A stretch of DNA of 64,000 nucleotides from Rikenellaceae bacterium. GTDB taxonomy: Bacteria > Bacteroidota > Bacteroidia > Bacteroidales > UBA932. This document shows, one piece after another, positions 1-9,544 of this stretch. The notes under the pieces are model-generated. The model was given only the letters and a program-made list of their open reading frames with translations. It was not told the DNA's origin and did no database searches. The stretch spans positions 18,231 through 82,230 of the forward strand of contig JALEPJ010000003.1 of NCBI GenBank assembly GCA_022766385.1, given 5' to 3'. The position numbers and the translations under genes are program-made. Within the stretch, counting starts at the first letter, position 1; every line of letters begins with the position of its first letter.

Positions 1-1511
1 TCGCGGTCGAGGGCAATGAAGATGAAAATCATCACGGTAAAGGCCCAGAGCGACGAGCCTCCGTATGACAGCAGAGGCAATGGAATGCCGATTACCGGCA
101 TCAGGCCTATGGTCATTCCAATATTGATGAAGAGATGGGTGAAGATGCAGCTCGCGACGCAGTAGCCGTAAATGCGCGTAAAGGACTCCCTGCTCTTTTC
201 TGCATCGGATACTATTCGCCATATGAGGAACACGTACAGGGCAATGACGACAAAGCAGCCGACGAAGCCCCACTCTTCGCCCACGGTGCAGAAGATGAAG
301 TCCGTGGACTGCTCAGGAACGAAGCCGTAAGTGGTTTGAGTGCCATGAAGGAAGCCCTTGCCCATCAAACCGCCGGAACCGATTGCGATTTTGGACTGGT
401 TCACGTTGTAACCCGCTCCGGCCAGGTCCTCTTTCATTCCCAGCAGCACCTCGATGCGCGAGCGCTGGTGGTCCTGAAGCACATTGTTGAATAGGAAGTC
501 GGTTGAGACTATTAGGGCAATGCCGAGGAAAAGCGCTCCAATCGATGCCCAGGTAAAGGTACTCTTCTCCCTCCAAGCCTTGATCATCATCATAGGAATG
601 CGTATGCCAATCAGCAGAATCAGCAGCCACATAGGCTTGAATCCCAATATAAAGGCCAGTTTGGAGTGACCGATGATGGCTTCGCGCACGGAAGGATCCA
701 CCTGCCCGATGATGGAAGAGCCCGGTATAATCATCTCGCATAAAGCAGTCCATAATCTTGGCAATAGGGCCAGAGCCAGCATCAGCGGTGCCTCCCTAAG
801 CAGCCATTGCTTTATCCTGTCATTCTCGTATGCTATGCAGAGGCTGATTGCCGTCAGCAATATGGTCAGGGACCCGTACGGAGATATGGTGAGAGTCGTG
901 ATGAAGAGCAGTATGCACATACCTGCAATGAGGAGAAGCCAGCCCGAGAGCCCCTCACGGTAGAGCATAAAGATGAATCCCGCATAAACCAGGGCAGAAC
1001 CGGTCTCGCTTTCTGCAATGATGACCAGCATAGGTATGCCAATTATTGCGGCTATGCTGAGGAAATCCTTGGCCTTGCTTAGCTTATAATGCGGTTTGCT
1101 CATAGTGGCTGCCAGGAGCAATGAGGTTGTAATCTTCGATATTTCAGCCGGTTGGAATTTGATCGGCCCCAGCTCAAACCAGGAATGGGAACCCTTCGTG
1201 TCCTTGGAAACGAAAATAACCAACACGAGCAGGCCCAGGACGAAGAGGTAGGAAGGCGTGGCTATGACTTCCCAAAGTCGCGGGTTGACAAGGAAGAGTA
1301 TGATGGCAGCAAGCCCAAGCGAAGTCAGTATCCAGATGAACTGCTTTCCGCTTCTGATGCCCCAGTCGAAAATGCTGGCCTGATTCTCATAATGTACAGA
1401 GGCATAAATGTTTATCCATCCAATAAAGATGAGCAGGAGGTAGCAGATGACCAGCTTCCAGTCAACCGCCTGTTTCAATCCTCTTTTGTATGTTCTGCTC
1501 GGTTCCAGCAT
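1..1511 (-). CDS. rodA: RodA, peptidoglycan glycosyltransferase (3' end cut by window)
   Basis: SEDS-family integral membrane glycosyltransferase that polymerises lipid II for lateral wall growth together with PBP2. The frame opens at ATG 1509-1511 (MLEPSRTYKRGLKQAVDW) and runs without a stop to the window edge, where it still reads hydrophobic sequence (GSSLWAFTVMIFIFIALDR). About 503 codons are visible, close to full length for the Bacteroidota form, so little is missing. The supplied ORF track omits it because it has no stop in the window; the listed ORFs here are other frames. It starts 7 nt after the mrdA stop, as the last gene of mreBCD-mrdA-rodA. The call rests on hydrophobicity, fragments of the sequence and position rather than on a motif-by-motif check. 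Confidence 0.88.
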   Translation of the reverse strand, partial: MLEPSRTYKRGLKQAVDWKLVICYLLLIFIGWINIYASVHYENQASIFDWGIRSGKQFIWILTSLGLAAIILFLVNPRLWEVIATPSYLFVLGLLVLVIFVSKDTKGSHSWFELGPIKFQPAEISKITTSLLLAATMSKPHYKLSKAKDFLSIAAIIGIPMLVIIAESETGSALVYAGFIFMLYREGLSGWLLLIAGMCILLFITTLTISPYGSLTILLTAISLCIAYENDRIKQWLLREAPLMLALALLPRLWTALCEMIIPGSSIIGQVDPSVREAIIGHSKLAFILGFKPMWLLILLIGIRIPMMMIKAWREKSTFTWASIGALFLGIALIVSTDFLFNNVLQDHQRSRIEVLLGMKEDLAGAGYNVNQSKIAIGSGGLMGKGFLHGTQTTYGFVPEQSTDFIFCTVGEEWGFVGCFVVIALYVFLIWRIVSDAEKSRESFTRIYGYCVASCIFTHLFINIGMTIGLMPVIGIPLPLLSYGGSSLWAFTVMIFIFIALDR

Positions 1512-1518
1512 TATTGTT

Positions 1519-3363
1519 TCAGTCTTTCTTGACCCTTGACATCAGGTCTGCGTTGAGTATTCTGTCCTCGACGGCCTTCCTCTCGGGTCTGATGCCGCCG
1601 GTAAGGTATTGCTCCATCATAAGAGACGCGATAGGGCAGGCCCAGGTGGCTCCGAAGCCTGCATTCTCGATATATGCGGCAATGGCAATCTTCGGGTCGT
1701 CCTTCGGTGCGAAGCAAATGAATACGGAGTTGTCGGCTCCTCTCGGGTTCTGTGCAGTTCCAGTCTTTCCGCACACCTCAATTCCGGGGATTGCAGCAGA
1801 TGTCGCAGTCGCTCCTCCTTCTCCTCCGCCGTTGACGGCCATATACATTCCGTCAATGACCTTGGCGAACTCAGTAGTATCGACCATAGTGTACTGGCGC
1901 TCGTGATAAATCTCGTCTATCTTCACGTTTTCCGAGTCCTTGATGATGTGAGGAATAAAGTAATAGCCTCTGTTGGCGACAGTTGCACAGAGATTTGCTA
2001 TCTGCAGAGGTGTAACTCCTATCTCACCCTGTCCTATGGAAAGGGATATGATGGTGGAGAACTTCCAGCCCTTCTTTCCGTATAGTTTGTTATAGTAGTT
2101 CGAAGTCGGGATATTGCCACCGAGCTCTGCCGGGAAATCGCTTCCGAGCTTGCGCCCGAAACCGAAGCTGAGCACATATTCCCTCCACTTGTCGAACGAG
2201 TCCTGAATGCTTGAGTACTTCTTGTTTTCAAGTATGTTCCTGAACACGTAGCAGAAGTAGCCGTTGCAGGAAGTCGCGATCGCGTCGAGAAGCCGCAATG
2301 GTGATGCGTGGCTGTGGCAGCCGAGCTTATGGCCATTGCCATAAGGGAAACCGCGGGAGCAAGGGTAGCGGTCGCTTGGCTGCAGCACTCCCTCTTCGAG
2401 TCCGATCAGGCCGTTTACGAGCTTGAAAACAGACCCCGGTGGGTAGGATGCCTGTACGGTGCGGTTGAACATCGGGCGGTAAGGGTCCTTTATCAGCTCG
2501 TTGTAGTGCTGGCCTATGTCAGCAAGCTGATCGACGCTGATGCCGGGGCTCGACACCATTGCCAGTATCTCTCCTGTTTTAGGTTCAATGGCAACGACGC
2601 TGCCGACCTTGTTCTGCATCAGGCGCTGGCCGTAGTTCTGGAGGCGGGCGTCGATGGTCGTGACGATGTCATTGCCCGGTATGGCTTCCTTGTCCATCTC
2701 GCCGTCCTTGTAGGCGGTCTGGATCTGGTTGTGCGAGTCGCGGAGGTACACGTGGTAGCCTTTCTGGCCCCTCAAATCCTCCTCGCAGACAGCCTCGATT
2801 CCCGTCTTGCCTGCATAGTCTCCCGGTCTGTACTTGCCGGGATGCTTCTTGATGTAGTCTGCATCCACTTCGGAAACGTAGCCGAGCAGATTGCCACCGG
2901 CATCGATGGGATAGTCGCGCACGCTGCGCATCTGGCCCTTGAAACCCGGAAACTTGTATTGTACTTCGGCAAACTTCATATAGGTCTGAGGAGGCACCTG
3001 CTTCAGCATAGTCTGGGACTGATAGCCTATGCTCGATCTGTGGCTGCGGTAATAGGCCATCTTGTCGCGGATGAACTGTACATCCACGTCGAGGGCCTCG
3101 GCCAGGGTCAGGGTGTCGAACTGCTTGACCTCCCTTGGCGTGACAATGATGTCGTATGCGACTTTGTTGCCGACTATGATTTCTCCGTTCCTGTCGTAGA
3201 TGATACCCCTCGTGGGGTAGATTTCATCATAGACCATAGAGTTGTTGTCAGAGCTGATTTTGTACTTGTCCTGAAGTATCTGGATGGTGAACAGCTTGAC
3301 CAGCAGTATGGAAGCCGCGATTCCGAGTCCGATGAGGAGTTTGTTCTTCCTGTTGATTTCCAT
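1519..3363 (-). CDS. mrdA: Penicillin-binding protein 2 (class B transpeptidase)
   Basis: Monofunctional D,D-transpeptidase of the elongasome, anchored in the inner membrane and acting in the periplasm with RodA. The 614 residues begin with an N-terminal membrane anchor (about 8-30), followed by the PBP dimerisation region (TRGIIYDRNG at 51-60). The transpeptidase domain shows the three active-site motifs: SVFK (311-314, serine nucleophile), SCN (365-367) and KTGTA (533-537). Length is normal for PBP2. It follows mreD by 12 nt and precedes rodA by 7 nt, so it is almost certainly cotranscribed. A 373-residue ORF on the opposite strand is a codon-bias shadow. Confidence 0.96.
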   Translation of the reverse strand: MEINRKNKLLIGLGIAASILLVKLFTIQILQDKYKISSDNNSMVYDEIYPTRGIIYDRNGEIIVGNKVAYDIIVTPREVKQFDTLTLAEALDVDVQFIRDKMAYYRSHRSSIGYQSQTMLKQVPPQTYMKFAEVQYKFPGFKGQMRSVRDYPIDAGGNLLGYVSEVDADYIKKHPGKYRPGDYAGKTGIEAVCEEDLRGQKGYHVYLRDSHNQIQTAYKDGEMDKEAIPGNDIVTTIDARLQNYGQRLMQNKVGSVVAIEPKTGEILAMVSSPGISVDQLADIGQHYNELIKDPYRPMFNRTVQASYPPGSVFKLVNGLIGLEEGVLQPSDRYPCSRGFPYGNGHKLGCHSHASPLRLLDAIATSCNGYFCYVFRNILENKKYSSIQDSFDKWREYVLSFGFGRKLGSDFPAELGGNIPTSNYYNKLYGKKGWKFSTIISLSIGQGEIGVTPLQIANLCATVANRGYYFIPHIIKDSENVKIDEIYHERQYTMVDTTEFAKVIDGMYMAVNGGGEGGATATSAAIPGIEVCGKTGTAQNPRGADNSVFICFAPKDDPKIAIAAYIENAGFGATWACPIASLMMEQYLTGGIRPERKAVEDRILNADLMSRVKKD

Positions 3364-3375
3364 ATCGCAGACCCT

Positions 3376-3897
3376 TTATCTGTTGGTGGAATACTTTTCT
3401 GGCTCCAGAATGTCAACAACGAGCAATGACAGCAGGAAACCCAGCAGAAGCGAGGCTTCGAAACGGGCGGCTGTGAACCAGAATGGCCTGGTACCGGCCC
3501 CGTCCAGCCAGAGGTACACTATCAGGAAGAGGCTCTGTGCCATGATCAGTATCAGGGAAATCTTCCAAATGCCCTGGCGCGGGATGGATATGTCCTCTTC
3601 GCGTGCAAACACTTCATCGCCGCAGACCAGCCTGATGATGCCGAAACGGAGCAATGCTACAGGGAGCAAAGCCGCTATGTTCAGACCTATCACGCCATCA
3701 GCGAAGAAATCCACTGCAAAGGCAGAAATGAAAGAGATGATCAGCGTGGCTACAGTGTCCCTCTTGATAGGTATCATCATAATCATCGCCGGAAGTATGG
3801 ACAGGGTCACGAACTGTGTGAGTCTGAAGAAGTTATAGATGCAGACCTGCCCTATCAGCAGGAGTATGAACGCGAACAGGAAACGGTTCTTTTTCAT
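3376..3897 (-). CDS. mreD: Rod shape-determining protein MreD
   Basis: Small polytopic inner-membrane protein of the elongasome, thought to link MreC to the rest of the complex. The 173 residues are largely hydrophobic, with roughly five predicted membrane segments, for example FLFAFILLLIGQVCIYNFF at the N terminus and LLLGFLLSLLVVDIL near the C terminus. Sequence conservation in this family is weak, so the call leans on size, topology and position: the start codon overlaps the mreC stop by 4 nt (ATGA), and mrdA follows directly. This gene order is typical of Bacteroidota. Confidence 0.85.
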   Translation of the reverse strand: MKKNRFLFAFILLLIGQVCIYNFFRLTQFVTLSILPAMIMMIPIKRDTVATLIISFISAFAVDFFADGVIGLNIAALLPVALLRFGIIRLVCGDEVFAREEDISIPRQGIWKISLILIMAQSLFLIVYLWLDGAGTRPFWFTAARFEASLLLGFLLSLLVVDILEPEKYSTNR

Positions 3898-4739
3898 TTG
3901 TCCTTGACCACCCCCTCCTCAAGGCTCTCCAGAAACAGAATCTCATCGCGCCCGTTGTTTACCGCAATGGTGACGAAGCGCAGGGCTGAGAAACTCTGGA
4001 ACAATTTGACTTTGATTTCATTGACAGCGCCGTTGACGATGCGTGACTCTCCTGCTACGCCGAGCGGAATATCAGCCGGGAAGATGGATGAGAAGCCGCT
4101 GGTCCAGACAGTGTCACCGGGTGCGAACTTGTATTGGAGAGGAATCTCCTTCAGTATAGCCCCATCCGAACTGATGCCGTCCCAGACGAGAGGCCCGATA
4201 GCACCCTCGTTGCCCAGGCGTGCACTGATGCTGACTCCGCTGTTCATAAAGGACAATCCGTAGGAATAGTGTTTGTCGACGGCGTCAATGATGCCGACTA
4301 TGCCGTTGCCGGTTATGACCCCGGACTGTGCGCTGATGCCGTCCTCGGAGCCCTTGTTCAGGATGAAGTAGTTATGCTGTTTGTTTCTGCTGAGTTTCAC
4401 TATGCTCGCCGGTATGAAACTGAATTCGGATTCTGAGGCAAGACTGTCGGTGAACGCGCTGTTCTTTTCCATAGCCTCCATCCTGCGGTAAGCCCTCAGT
4501 TCCTCCGCGAGCCTGAAATTCTCCTCCGAGAGTCTCTCGTTTTCGCGCCCGAGACTGAAGTAATGGGCAATGCTTTCGCTACCGCCCCAGAGCATAGCCA
4601 TGACACGGTGTGAGACCTTGTCAATCCATATTCCCTGCAGTTGTCCTGACCTTTTTAGCATAGCGAACGCAGCAATCTCCATCAGAATGAAAATTGCTGC
4701 GCCAAGTATCCGGTATCCAATCTTCTGTTTCCGGGCCAT
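3894..4739 (-). CDS. mreC: Rod shape-determining protein MreC
   Basis: Bitopic periplasmic scaffold of the elongasome that activates PBP2/RodA. The 281-residue product has one N-terminal membrane segment (about 10-25), a coiled-coil stretch (ENERLSEENFRLAEELRAYRRMEAMEK, about 60-90) and then the beta-rich MreC domain with its typical pattern (IVKLSRNKQHNYFILNKGSEDGI, GVITGNGIVGII). Length is normal. It starts 3 nt after the mreB stop and overlaps mreD by 4 nt, which implies translational coupling within the operon. Confidence 0.94.
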   Translation of the reverse strand: MARKQKIGYRILGAAIFILMEIAAFAMLKRSGQLQGIWIDKVSHRVMAMLWGGSESIAHYFSLGRENERLSEENFRLAEELRAYRRMEAMEKNSAFTDSLASESEFSFIPASIVKLSRNKQHNYFILNKGSEDGISAQSGVITGNGIVGIIDAVDKHYSYGLSFMNSGVSISARLGNEGAIGPLVWDGISSDGAILKEIPLQYKFAPGDTVWTSGFSSIFPADIPLGVAGESRIVNGAVNEIKVKLFQSFSALRFVTIAVNNGRDEILFLESLEEGVVKDK

Positions 4740-4742
4740 CTG

Positions 4743-5774
4743 CTATCTCATCAGGAAGGAATAGTTCTCAGTATTCTTGAGTGCCATACAGGTACCTCTG
4801 GCCACTGCGTGAAGAGGGTCTTCCGCAACGTGGAAAGGAATGTTCACCTTCTCTGAGAACCTCTTGGCCAGGCCCCTGAGGAGCGCGCCGCCACCTGATA
4901 GGAAGATGCCGTTCTCCACAATGTCGGAATACAGCTCCGGAGGAGTCTGTTCAAGGACGTGGAGTATCGATGTTTCGATTTTTGCGATGGACTTGTCGAG
5001 GCAGTGCGCTATCTCCTGGTAGGTGATGGTAGCCTCAACAGGATGAGCGGTCATAAGGTTTGGTCCCTTGACGATGATAGGGTCCGGTTCCAGTTCATCG
5101 CTGCCGAGGTCAGGAGTGACTGCTCCGACAGTAATCTTGATTTTTTCCGCGGTAATCTCGCCTACGCGTATATTGTGCTGCTGGCGGAGATAGTACTGGA
5201 TGTCGCTTGTGAATACATCGCCCGCAGTACGTATGCTGTCCTGGAGCACAAGACCTCCGAGGGAGATGACCGCTATCTCGGTGGTACCTCCTCCGATGTC
5301 GACGACCATATTGCCCTTAGGCGCCTCTACGTCCAGGCCAATACCCAGCGCAGCGGCCATAGGCTCGAAAATGAGATATACGTCGCGACCTCCCGCATGC
5401 TCCGAAGAGTCACGTACGGCCCTGATTTCCACTTCGGTAGAGCCTGAAGGAATGCCCACCACGATCTTGATGTTCGGGGTGAAAAGTGATTTGCGAGAGC
5501 TGTTTACCTGCTTGATGAAACCGCGTATCATCATCTCGGCGGCATTGAAGTCGGCAATCACACCGTCTCTGAGGGGACGTATGGTCTTGATGCCAGGGTT
5601 GATTCTTTCGTGCATCAGCTTGGCCTTCTGGCCGATGGCAATGCACTTGCCTGTATTGTTGTCAACGGCTACAATGCTTGGCTCGTCCAGGGCAATCTTG
5701 TTGTTCTGGAAGATGATGGTATTGGCCGTGCCGAGGTCCATTGCCAGCTCTTGAGTCAAAAATGAAAATGCCAT
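4743..5774 (-). CDS. mreB: Rod shape-determining protein MreB (bacterial actin)
   Basis: Actin-like ATPase that forms membrane-associated filaments and positions the cell-wall elongation machinery. The 343 residues carry the phosphate-1 loop DLGTANT (about 13-19), a phosphate-2-type DIGGGTTE and the adenosine-type GGGALLRGL motif. An N-terminal MAFSF hydrophobic stretch fits membrane attachment. It is the first gene of mreBCD-mrdA-rodA and is divergent from ispD, with an 83-bp intergenic region. On the minus strand that region has only an imperfect -7-like sequence (CAACTTTG). Confidence 0.97.
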   Translation of the reverse strand: MAFSFLTQELAMDLGTANTIIFQNNKIALDEPSIVAVDNNTGKCIAIGQKAKLMHERINPGIKTIRPLRDGVIADFNAAEMMIRGFIKQVNSSRKSLFTPNIKIVVGIPSGSTEVEIRAVRDSSEHAGGRDVYLIFEPMAAALGIGLDVEAPKGNMVVDIGGGTTEIAVISLGGLVLQDSIRTAGDVFTSDIQYYLRQQHNIRVGEITAEKIKITVGAVTPDLGSDELEPDPIIVKGPNLMTAHPVEATITYQEIAHCLDKSIAKIETSILHVLEQTPPELYSDIVENGIFLSGGGALLRGLAKRFSEKVNIPFHVAEDPLHAVARGTCMALKNTENYSFLMR

Positions 5775-5806
5775 TTTATTTGTTGTCTGATTAGTTTTCT
5801 TTCAAA

Positions 5807-5837
5807 GTTGTAAAATTACGAAAAAAACCTAAATTTG
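5807..5837 (+). promoter_or_regulatory. Candidate Bacteroidota promoter for ispD
   Basis: A -7 element TAAATTTG (5830-5837) matches TAnnTTTG. A GTTG at 5807-5810 lies 19 nt upstream, the usual -33 spacing. The ispD ATG is 20 nt downstream, giving a very short leader. This is a pattern match only. Confidence 0.6.
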
Positions 5838-5857
5838 CGGGAGTTTTTCAGGAGAAA

Positions 5858-6577
5858 ATGGAGAAAAATAAATACGTCATCGTTATGGCCGCCGGTCACG
5901 GCTCCAGAATGGGCGCCGCCATTCCTAAACAGTTCATCGAATTGGAGGGCAAACCGATACTCCAAAGGACCATAGAAAAATTCGCTTATGCTGTACCGGA
6001 CATCAAGGTGGTGACCGTACTGCCCAAGGACTATGTCGAGGGCTGGAAAAGCCTTTGCAACCAAAACAATTTTTACTTTCCCCAGCAGCTGGTTGAAGGA
6101 GGCATCACACGCTTCCATTCCGTACGCAATGCCTTGTCCAGAATACCTGACGGAGCACTGGTAGCCATCCACGACGGTGTACGTCCTTTGGTAACTCCTG
6201 AACTTATCCGGAGGATGTTCGAGCGTATGTCCCGCGAAAGGGCCATTATCCCCGTATTGCCTTCAGTGGATACCCTGAAAGCAGTAAGGGCGGAGAAGGA
6301 TCAGGATGGAAAGACTGTGCTGCACAGCATTCCGGGCGTGGTTCTCGACCGCTCTGAAATATACAGGGCCCAGACACCTCAAATTTTCCATTCGGAAGAT
6401 ATCAAGAGGGCATACGAGCAGGCTTACGACACGGCATTTACCGATGATGCCAGCGTAGCCGAAAAAATGAATATACCCCTCTCCTACATTGAAGGAGAGA
6501 GGTACAATATCAAAATCACAACCAAGGATGACCTGGATTTCGCGAAAGCTATTCTGTCATTGGAGATAATGGTCTAA
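5858..6577 (+). CDS. ispD: 2-C-methyl-D-erythritol 4-phosphate cytidylyltransferase
   Basis: Cytoplasmic enzyme that transfers CMP from CTP to MEP in the MEP route to isoprenoids. The 239-residue protein has the nucleotide-binding loop AAGHGSRMG (11-19) followed by PKQF, and AIHDGVRPLV (about 103-112) containing the conserved Asp. The length is that of a stand-alone IspD, not an IspDF fusion. It is transcribed alone on the plus strand, divergent from mreB. Its 3' end overlaps the 3' end of the convergent Lrp-family gene by 29 bp. Confidence 0.95.
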   Translation: MEKNKYVIVMAAGHGSRMGAAIPKQFIELEGKPILQRTIEKFAYAVPDIKVVTVLPKDYVEGWKSLCNQNNFYFPQQLVEGGITRFHSVRNALSRIPDGALVAIHDGVRPLVTPELIRRMFERMSRERAIIPVLPSVDTLKAVRAEKDQDGKTVLHSIPGVVLDRSEIYRAQTPQIFHSEDIKRAYEQAYDTAFTDDASVAEKMNIPLSYIEGERYNIKITTKDDLDFAKAILSLEIMV

Positions 6578-7058
6578 AGCTGGCCTTTTCATAGCCCTTC
6601 ACCCAAACCTGACGCTCGAAGGCCTCGTCCAAAGAAATCATAGTGTCCGTGGACTGAATGAAAGGAATTTTCTGGATTTCGGTCAGCAATACCTGCATAA
6701 GATGTTCATTGTCAAAGCAATACAGCTTAAGCAGCAGGGATGCTCTGCCGGTTACGAAATGACACTCGACTATTTCCGGAATGTGTTTCAGAGAGTTGAC
6801 CACATCCCTGTATTTGTTGGCCTCAGAAATGGTCACACTGATGAATGCGCATACGTTCAAACCCAAAGCGCGGGGCTTCACAAGCAGGCGCGAACCTGTT
6901 ATAACACCGTTTGATTCAAGTTTTCTGACCCTCTGGTGTATGGCTGCACCGGACACACCGCATTCCCTGGCTATCTCCAGGAAAGGCATACGTGCATTGT
7001 TTACGAGAAAAGACAGAATCTTCTGGTCTATTTCATCAATTTGGTAAGACGAAGACAT
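6549..7058 (-). CDS. Lrp/AsnC-family transcriptional regulator
   Basis: DNA-binding regulator of the feast/famine family. The 169 residues contain an N-terminal winged helix-turn-helix (IDQKILSFLVNNARMPFLEIARECGVSGAAIHQRVRKLESNGVI, about 8-52) and a C-terminal RAM ligand-binding/oligomerisation domain. The usual targets are amino-acid metabolism genes, but the effector cannot be read here. It converges on ispD with a 29-bp antisense overlap and lies downstream of topA on the same strand with its own -7-like element. There is no adjacent amino-acid gene to suggest a specific target. Confidence 0.9.
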   Translation of the reverse strand: MSSSYQIDEIDQKILSFLVNNARMPFLEIARECGVSGAAIHQRVRKLESNGVITGSRLLVKPRALGLNVCAFISVTISEANKYRDVVNSLKHIPEIVECHFVTGRASLLLKLYCFDNEHLMQVLLTEIQKIPFIQSTDTMISLDEAFERQVWVKGYEKASFRPLSPMTE

Positions 7059-7090
7059 CTATGCAAACAAATTTTAAGCATTTATGTGGG

Positions 7091-7098
7091 CAAAATTA
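7091..7098 (-). promoter_or_regulatory. Candidate -7 element for the Lrp-family gene
   Basis: The minus strand reads TAATTTTG, an exact TAnnTTTG match, 33 nt upstream of the ATG in an AT-rich gap between topA and the regulator. No clear -33 element was found. Confidence 0.45.
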
Positions 7099-7144
7099 AT
7101 AAAATAATTTTAAATCAAAATCTTAGCCCGCTTAAAATTGAAAC

Positions 7145-9463
7145 TTACTTCGCTTTTCTGAAGCTTTTTCTCTTCTTTGAAGTAGGCTCGGACTCCGCTA
7201 TAATCCGTTTGCAGTCCTCCTCTGTCAGTGTCGCGGCATCGGTTCCCTTAGGGATTTTATAATTGGAATTGGCGTGCTTGATATATGGTCCGTAACGTCC
7301 GGCAATGACCTTGATATCGCTCTCTTCGAATTCCATAATGGACTCGTTTCCAGATTTATTTGAGCTGGCTGCGTCAATCAGGACTATGCATTCCTCGAGG
7401 CTGATCTTCAGCGGGTCGGTGCCTCTCGGCAGGGAAACATTGCTCTCGCCGTATTTCAGATAAGGACCGTAAGGGCCTTTGGTGGCAATGACATCGGTCC
7501 CGTTGTAGCTTCCGACAGTCCTCGGCAGCTGTAACAGTTTCAGAGCGTCTTCCAAAGTGATGTTCTCTATCAATTGCCCCTTACCCAAGCTGGCGAACTG
7601 GCGGTTCTCACCTTCGCCCTTCTGGACATATGCTCCGAACTGGCCGAACTTGGCCACTATCATCTGCCCGTCCGCAGGGTCAATGCCGATTTCGCGTGAA
7701 ACCTTGTTGTACTGGCCGTCGCTGAGGGATTCCTGCACCTTCGTGTGGAAAGGGGCATAGAATTCCGCTATGACATTGTTCCATACCTTGTTGCCCTCGG
7801 CGATGAGGTCGAAGTCCTTCTCGACATTGGCGGTGAAATCGTAGTTCAGTATATCCGGGAAATTCTTGACCAGGAAATCTGTCACGATCAGTCCAAGTTC
7901 CTGAGGGAGAAGCTTGTTCTTCTCTGCGCCTGCAATTTCCGTCTTTTCCACCTTGCTGATGACTCCAGCCTTCAGGCAGAGATTCACCACAGGCATTTTC
8001 ACGCCCTCCTTGTCTCCTTTGACGATGTAGCTGCGGCCGTTGGCAAGGGTGCTGATGATGGATGCCCAGGTCGAAGGACGGCCGATGGCGAGCTCCTCCA
8101 GCTTCTTGACCAAAGTTCCCTCCGAATAGCGCGGAGGCGCCTGAGTGTATTTGCAGTCGGCATTTATGCTTTTGGCAATCATAACATTGCCCGGCTCCAG
8201 CTTCGGGAGCTTGATCTGCTCATCGTTTTCCTCCTCGTCGTCGCGGCCCTCCATATAGACTTTCAGGAAGCCGTCGAACAGCACCCTTGATGCCTGGAGA
8301 GCGAATTGCTCGCTGCGCTTGTCGGAATTGATTTTCACGCTGGTGTTCACCAGCTTGGCGTCGGCCATCTGTGATGCGACTGTCCTTTTCCAGATCAGCG
8401 AATAGAGCTTCTGCTCCTGAGCGCTGCCCTCGATGCTGACATTGTCAATGTAGGTCGGTCTGATGGCTTCGTGCGCCTCCTGTGCGCCTTTTGCCTTGGT
8501 GCGGTATTGCCTCGGATTAGAATATTCGCTTCCGTAGTTGTTGACGATGAAATCCTTGGCGGTATTGATGGCAAGGGACGACAGATTGGTCGAGTCGGTT
8601 CTCATATAGGTGATGAGACCCCTCTCGTAGAGGCTCTGGGCCACTCTCATCGTGACGCTGACCGGCATATGAAGCTTGCGCACCGCCTCCTGCTGGAGGG
8701 TCGAAGTCGTGAACGGAGGTGCAGGATATCTATTGCCCTCCTTCTCCTCCACCGAAGCTACGGTGAATCTGGCTCCAATACAGTCCTCAAGGAACTTACC
8801 TGCCTCGTCAAGGCCCTTGAAACGGGTGTCTAGAGTCGCTTTCAGCTTGACAGAAGCAGGCGCTCCCTCTGGATTGAAAATGCCCTCCACCTTATAAAAA
8901 GGCTCGTGCCGGAAGGCCATAATCTCCTTTTCCCTGTCAACTATGAGGCGCAATGCCACCGATTGCACACGGCCGGCGGAAAGATTGCGCTGAACTTTGC
9001 GCCAGAGCACGGGTGAAAGCTCAAAGCCGACCAGTCGGTCGAGCACCCTTCTCGCCTGCTGTGCATTGACGAGGTCCATATTGATATGCTTGGGATTCTT
9101 TACTGCGTTCTGGATCGCGTCCTTGGTAATCTCGTGGAAGGTGATTCTCCTTGTCTTCAAAGGGTCCAGTCCCAAAGTCTCGCAAAGGTGCCATGAAATG
9201 GCCTCTCCTTCGCGGTCTTCATCGGATGCAAGCCATACTGTATCAGCGGCTTCTACATCTTTTTTGAGCTCAGCCACCACCTTCTTCTTGTCTGCCGGAA
9301 TCACATACTCCGGAATGAAGCCGTGCTCCACATCTATGCTCATTCTGTTGTCCTGAAGGTCGCGGATATGACCGAAACTGGCCTTTACAATGAAATCATT
9401 TCCAAGATATTTCTTGATTGTCTTCGCCTTGGACGGAGACTCTACTATCACCAAATTCCCCAT
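7145..9463 (-). CDS. topA: DNA topoisomerase I (type IA)
   Basis: Relaxes negative supercoils by single-strand passage. The TOPRIM domain starts MGNLVIVESPSKAKTIKKYLG and has the acidic DEDREGE motif (81-87). The catalytic tyrosine lies in GLITYMRTDS (Tyr286). After the core come tandem C-terminal repeats of the FGPYGPYLKYG/AGRYGPYIKH type and a Lys-rich tail (TSKKRKSFRKAK); no four-Cys zinc fingers are seen, unlike the E. coli enzyme. The track ORF begins 17 codons earlier, but ATG 9461-9463 gives the canonical MGNLVIVESPSKAKT start and is preferred. Final length is 772 residues. Confidence 0.96.
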   Translation of the reverse strand: MGNLVIVESPSKAKTIKKYLGNDFIVKASFGHIRDLQDNRMSIDVEHGFIPEYVIPADKKKVVAELKKDVEAADTVWLASDEDREGEAISWHLCETLGLDPLKTRRITFHEITKDAIQNAVKNPKHINMDLVNAQQARRVLDRLVGFELSPVLWRKVQRNLSAGRVQSVALRLIVDREKEIMAFRHEPFYKVEGIFNPEGAPASVKLKATLDTRFKGLDEAGKFLEDCIGARFTVASVEEKEGNRYPAPPFTTSTLQQEAVRKLHMPVSVTMRVAQSLYERGLITYMRTDSTNLSSLAINTAKDFIVNNYGSEYSNPRQYRTKAKGAQEAHEAIRPTYIDNVSIEGSAQEQKLYSLIWKRTVASQMADAKLVNTSVKINSDKRSEQFALQASRVLFDGFLKVYMEGRDDEEENDEQIKLPKLEPGNVMIAKSINADCKYTQAPPRYSEGTLVKKLEELAIGRPSTWASIISTLANGRSYIVKGDKEGVKMPVVNLCLKAGVISKVEKTEIAGAEKNKLLPQELGLIVTDFLVKNFPDILNYDFTANVEKDFDLIAEGNKVWNNVIAEFYAPFHTKVQESLSDGQYNKVSREIGIDPADGQMIVAKFGQFGAYVQKGEGENRQFASLGKGQLIENITLEDALKLLQLPRTVGSYNGTDVIATKGPYGPYLKYGESNVSLPRGTDPLKISLEECIVLIDAASSNKSGNESIMEFEESDIKVIAGRYGPYIKHANSNYKIPKGTDAATLTEEDCKRIIAESEPTSKKRKSFRKAK

Positions 9464-9544
9464 AAAAATTCCTCTGGTCCCACGTTTTTGTTTCGAGAAT
9501 GCAAAGAAAATCACAATCCGGCCAATTTTCCAAATTTAAATGCG

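Noticed and set aside
2308-3429. 373-codon plus-strand ORF opposite mrdA
   Set aside because: Antisense to a PBP2 with all its motifs. The product has no domain and its frame is a codon-bias shadow. The same applies to long antisense ORFs at 9756-10724, 22622-23293, 23527-24363 and 50409-51206.
6549-6577. 29-bp overlap of ispD and the Lrp-family gene as a regulatory antisense pair
   Set aside because: Short 3' overlaps between convergent genes are common, and both proteins look full length. There is no extra evidence of regulation.
7145-9514. Longer topA start (MIFFAFSKQKRGTRGIF...)
   Set aside because: The canonical TopA N terminus (MGNLVIVESPSKAKT) starts 17 codons later, and the extra sequence has no match to the family.
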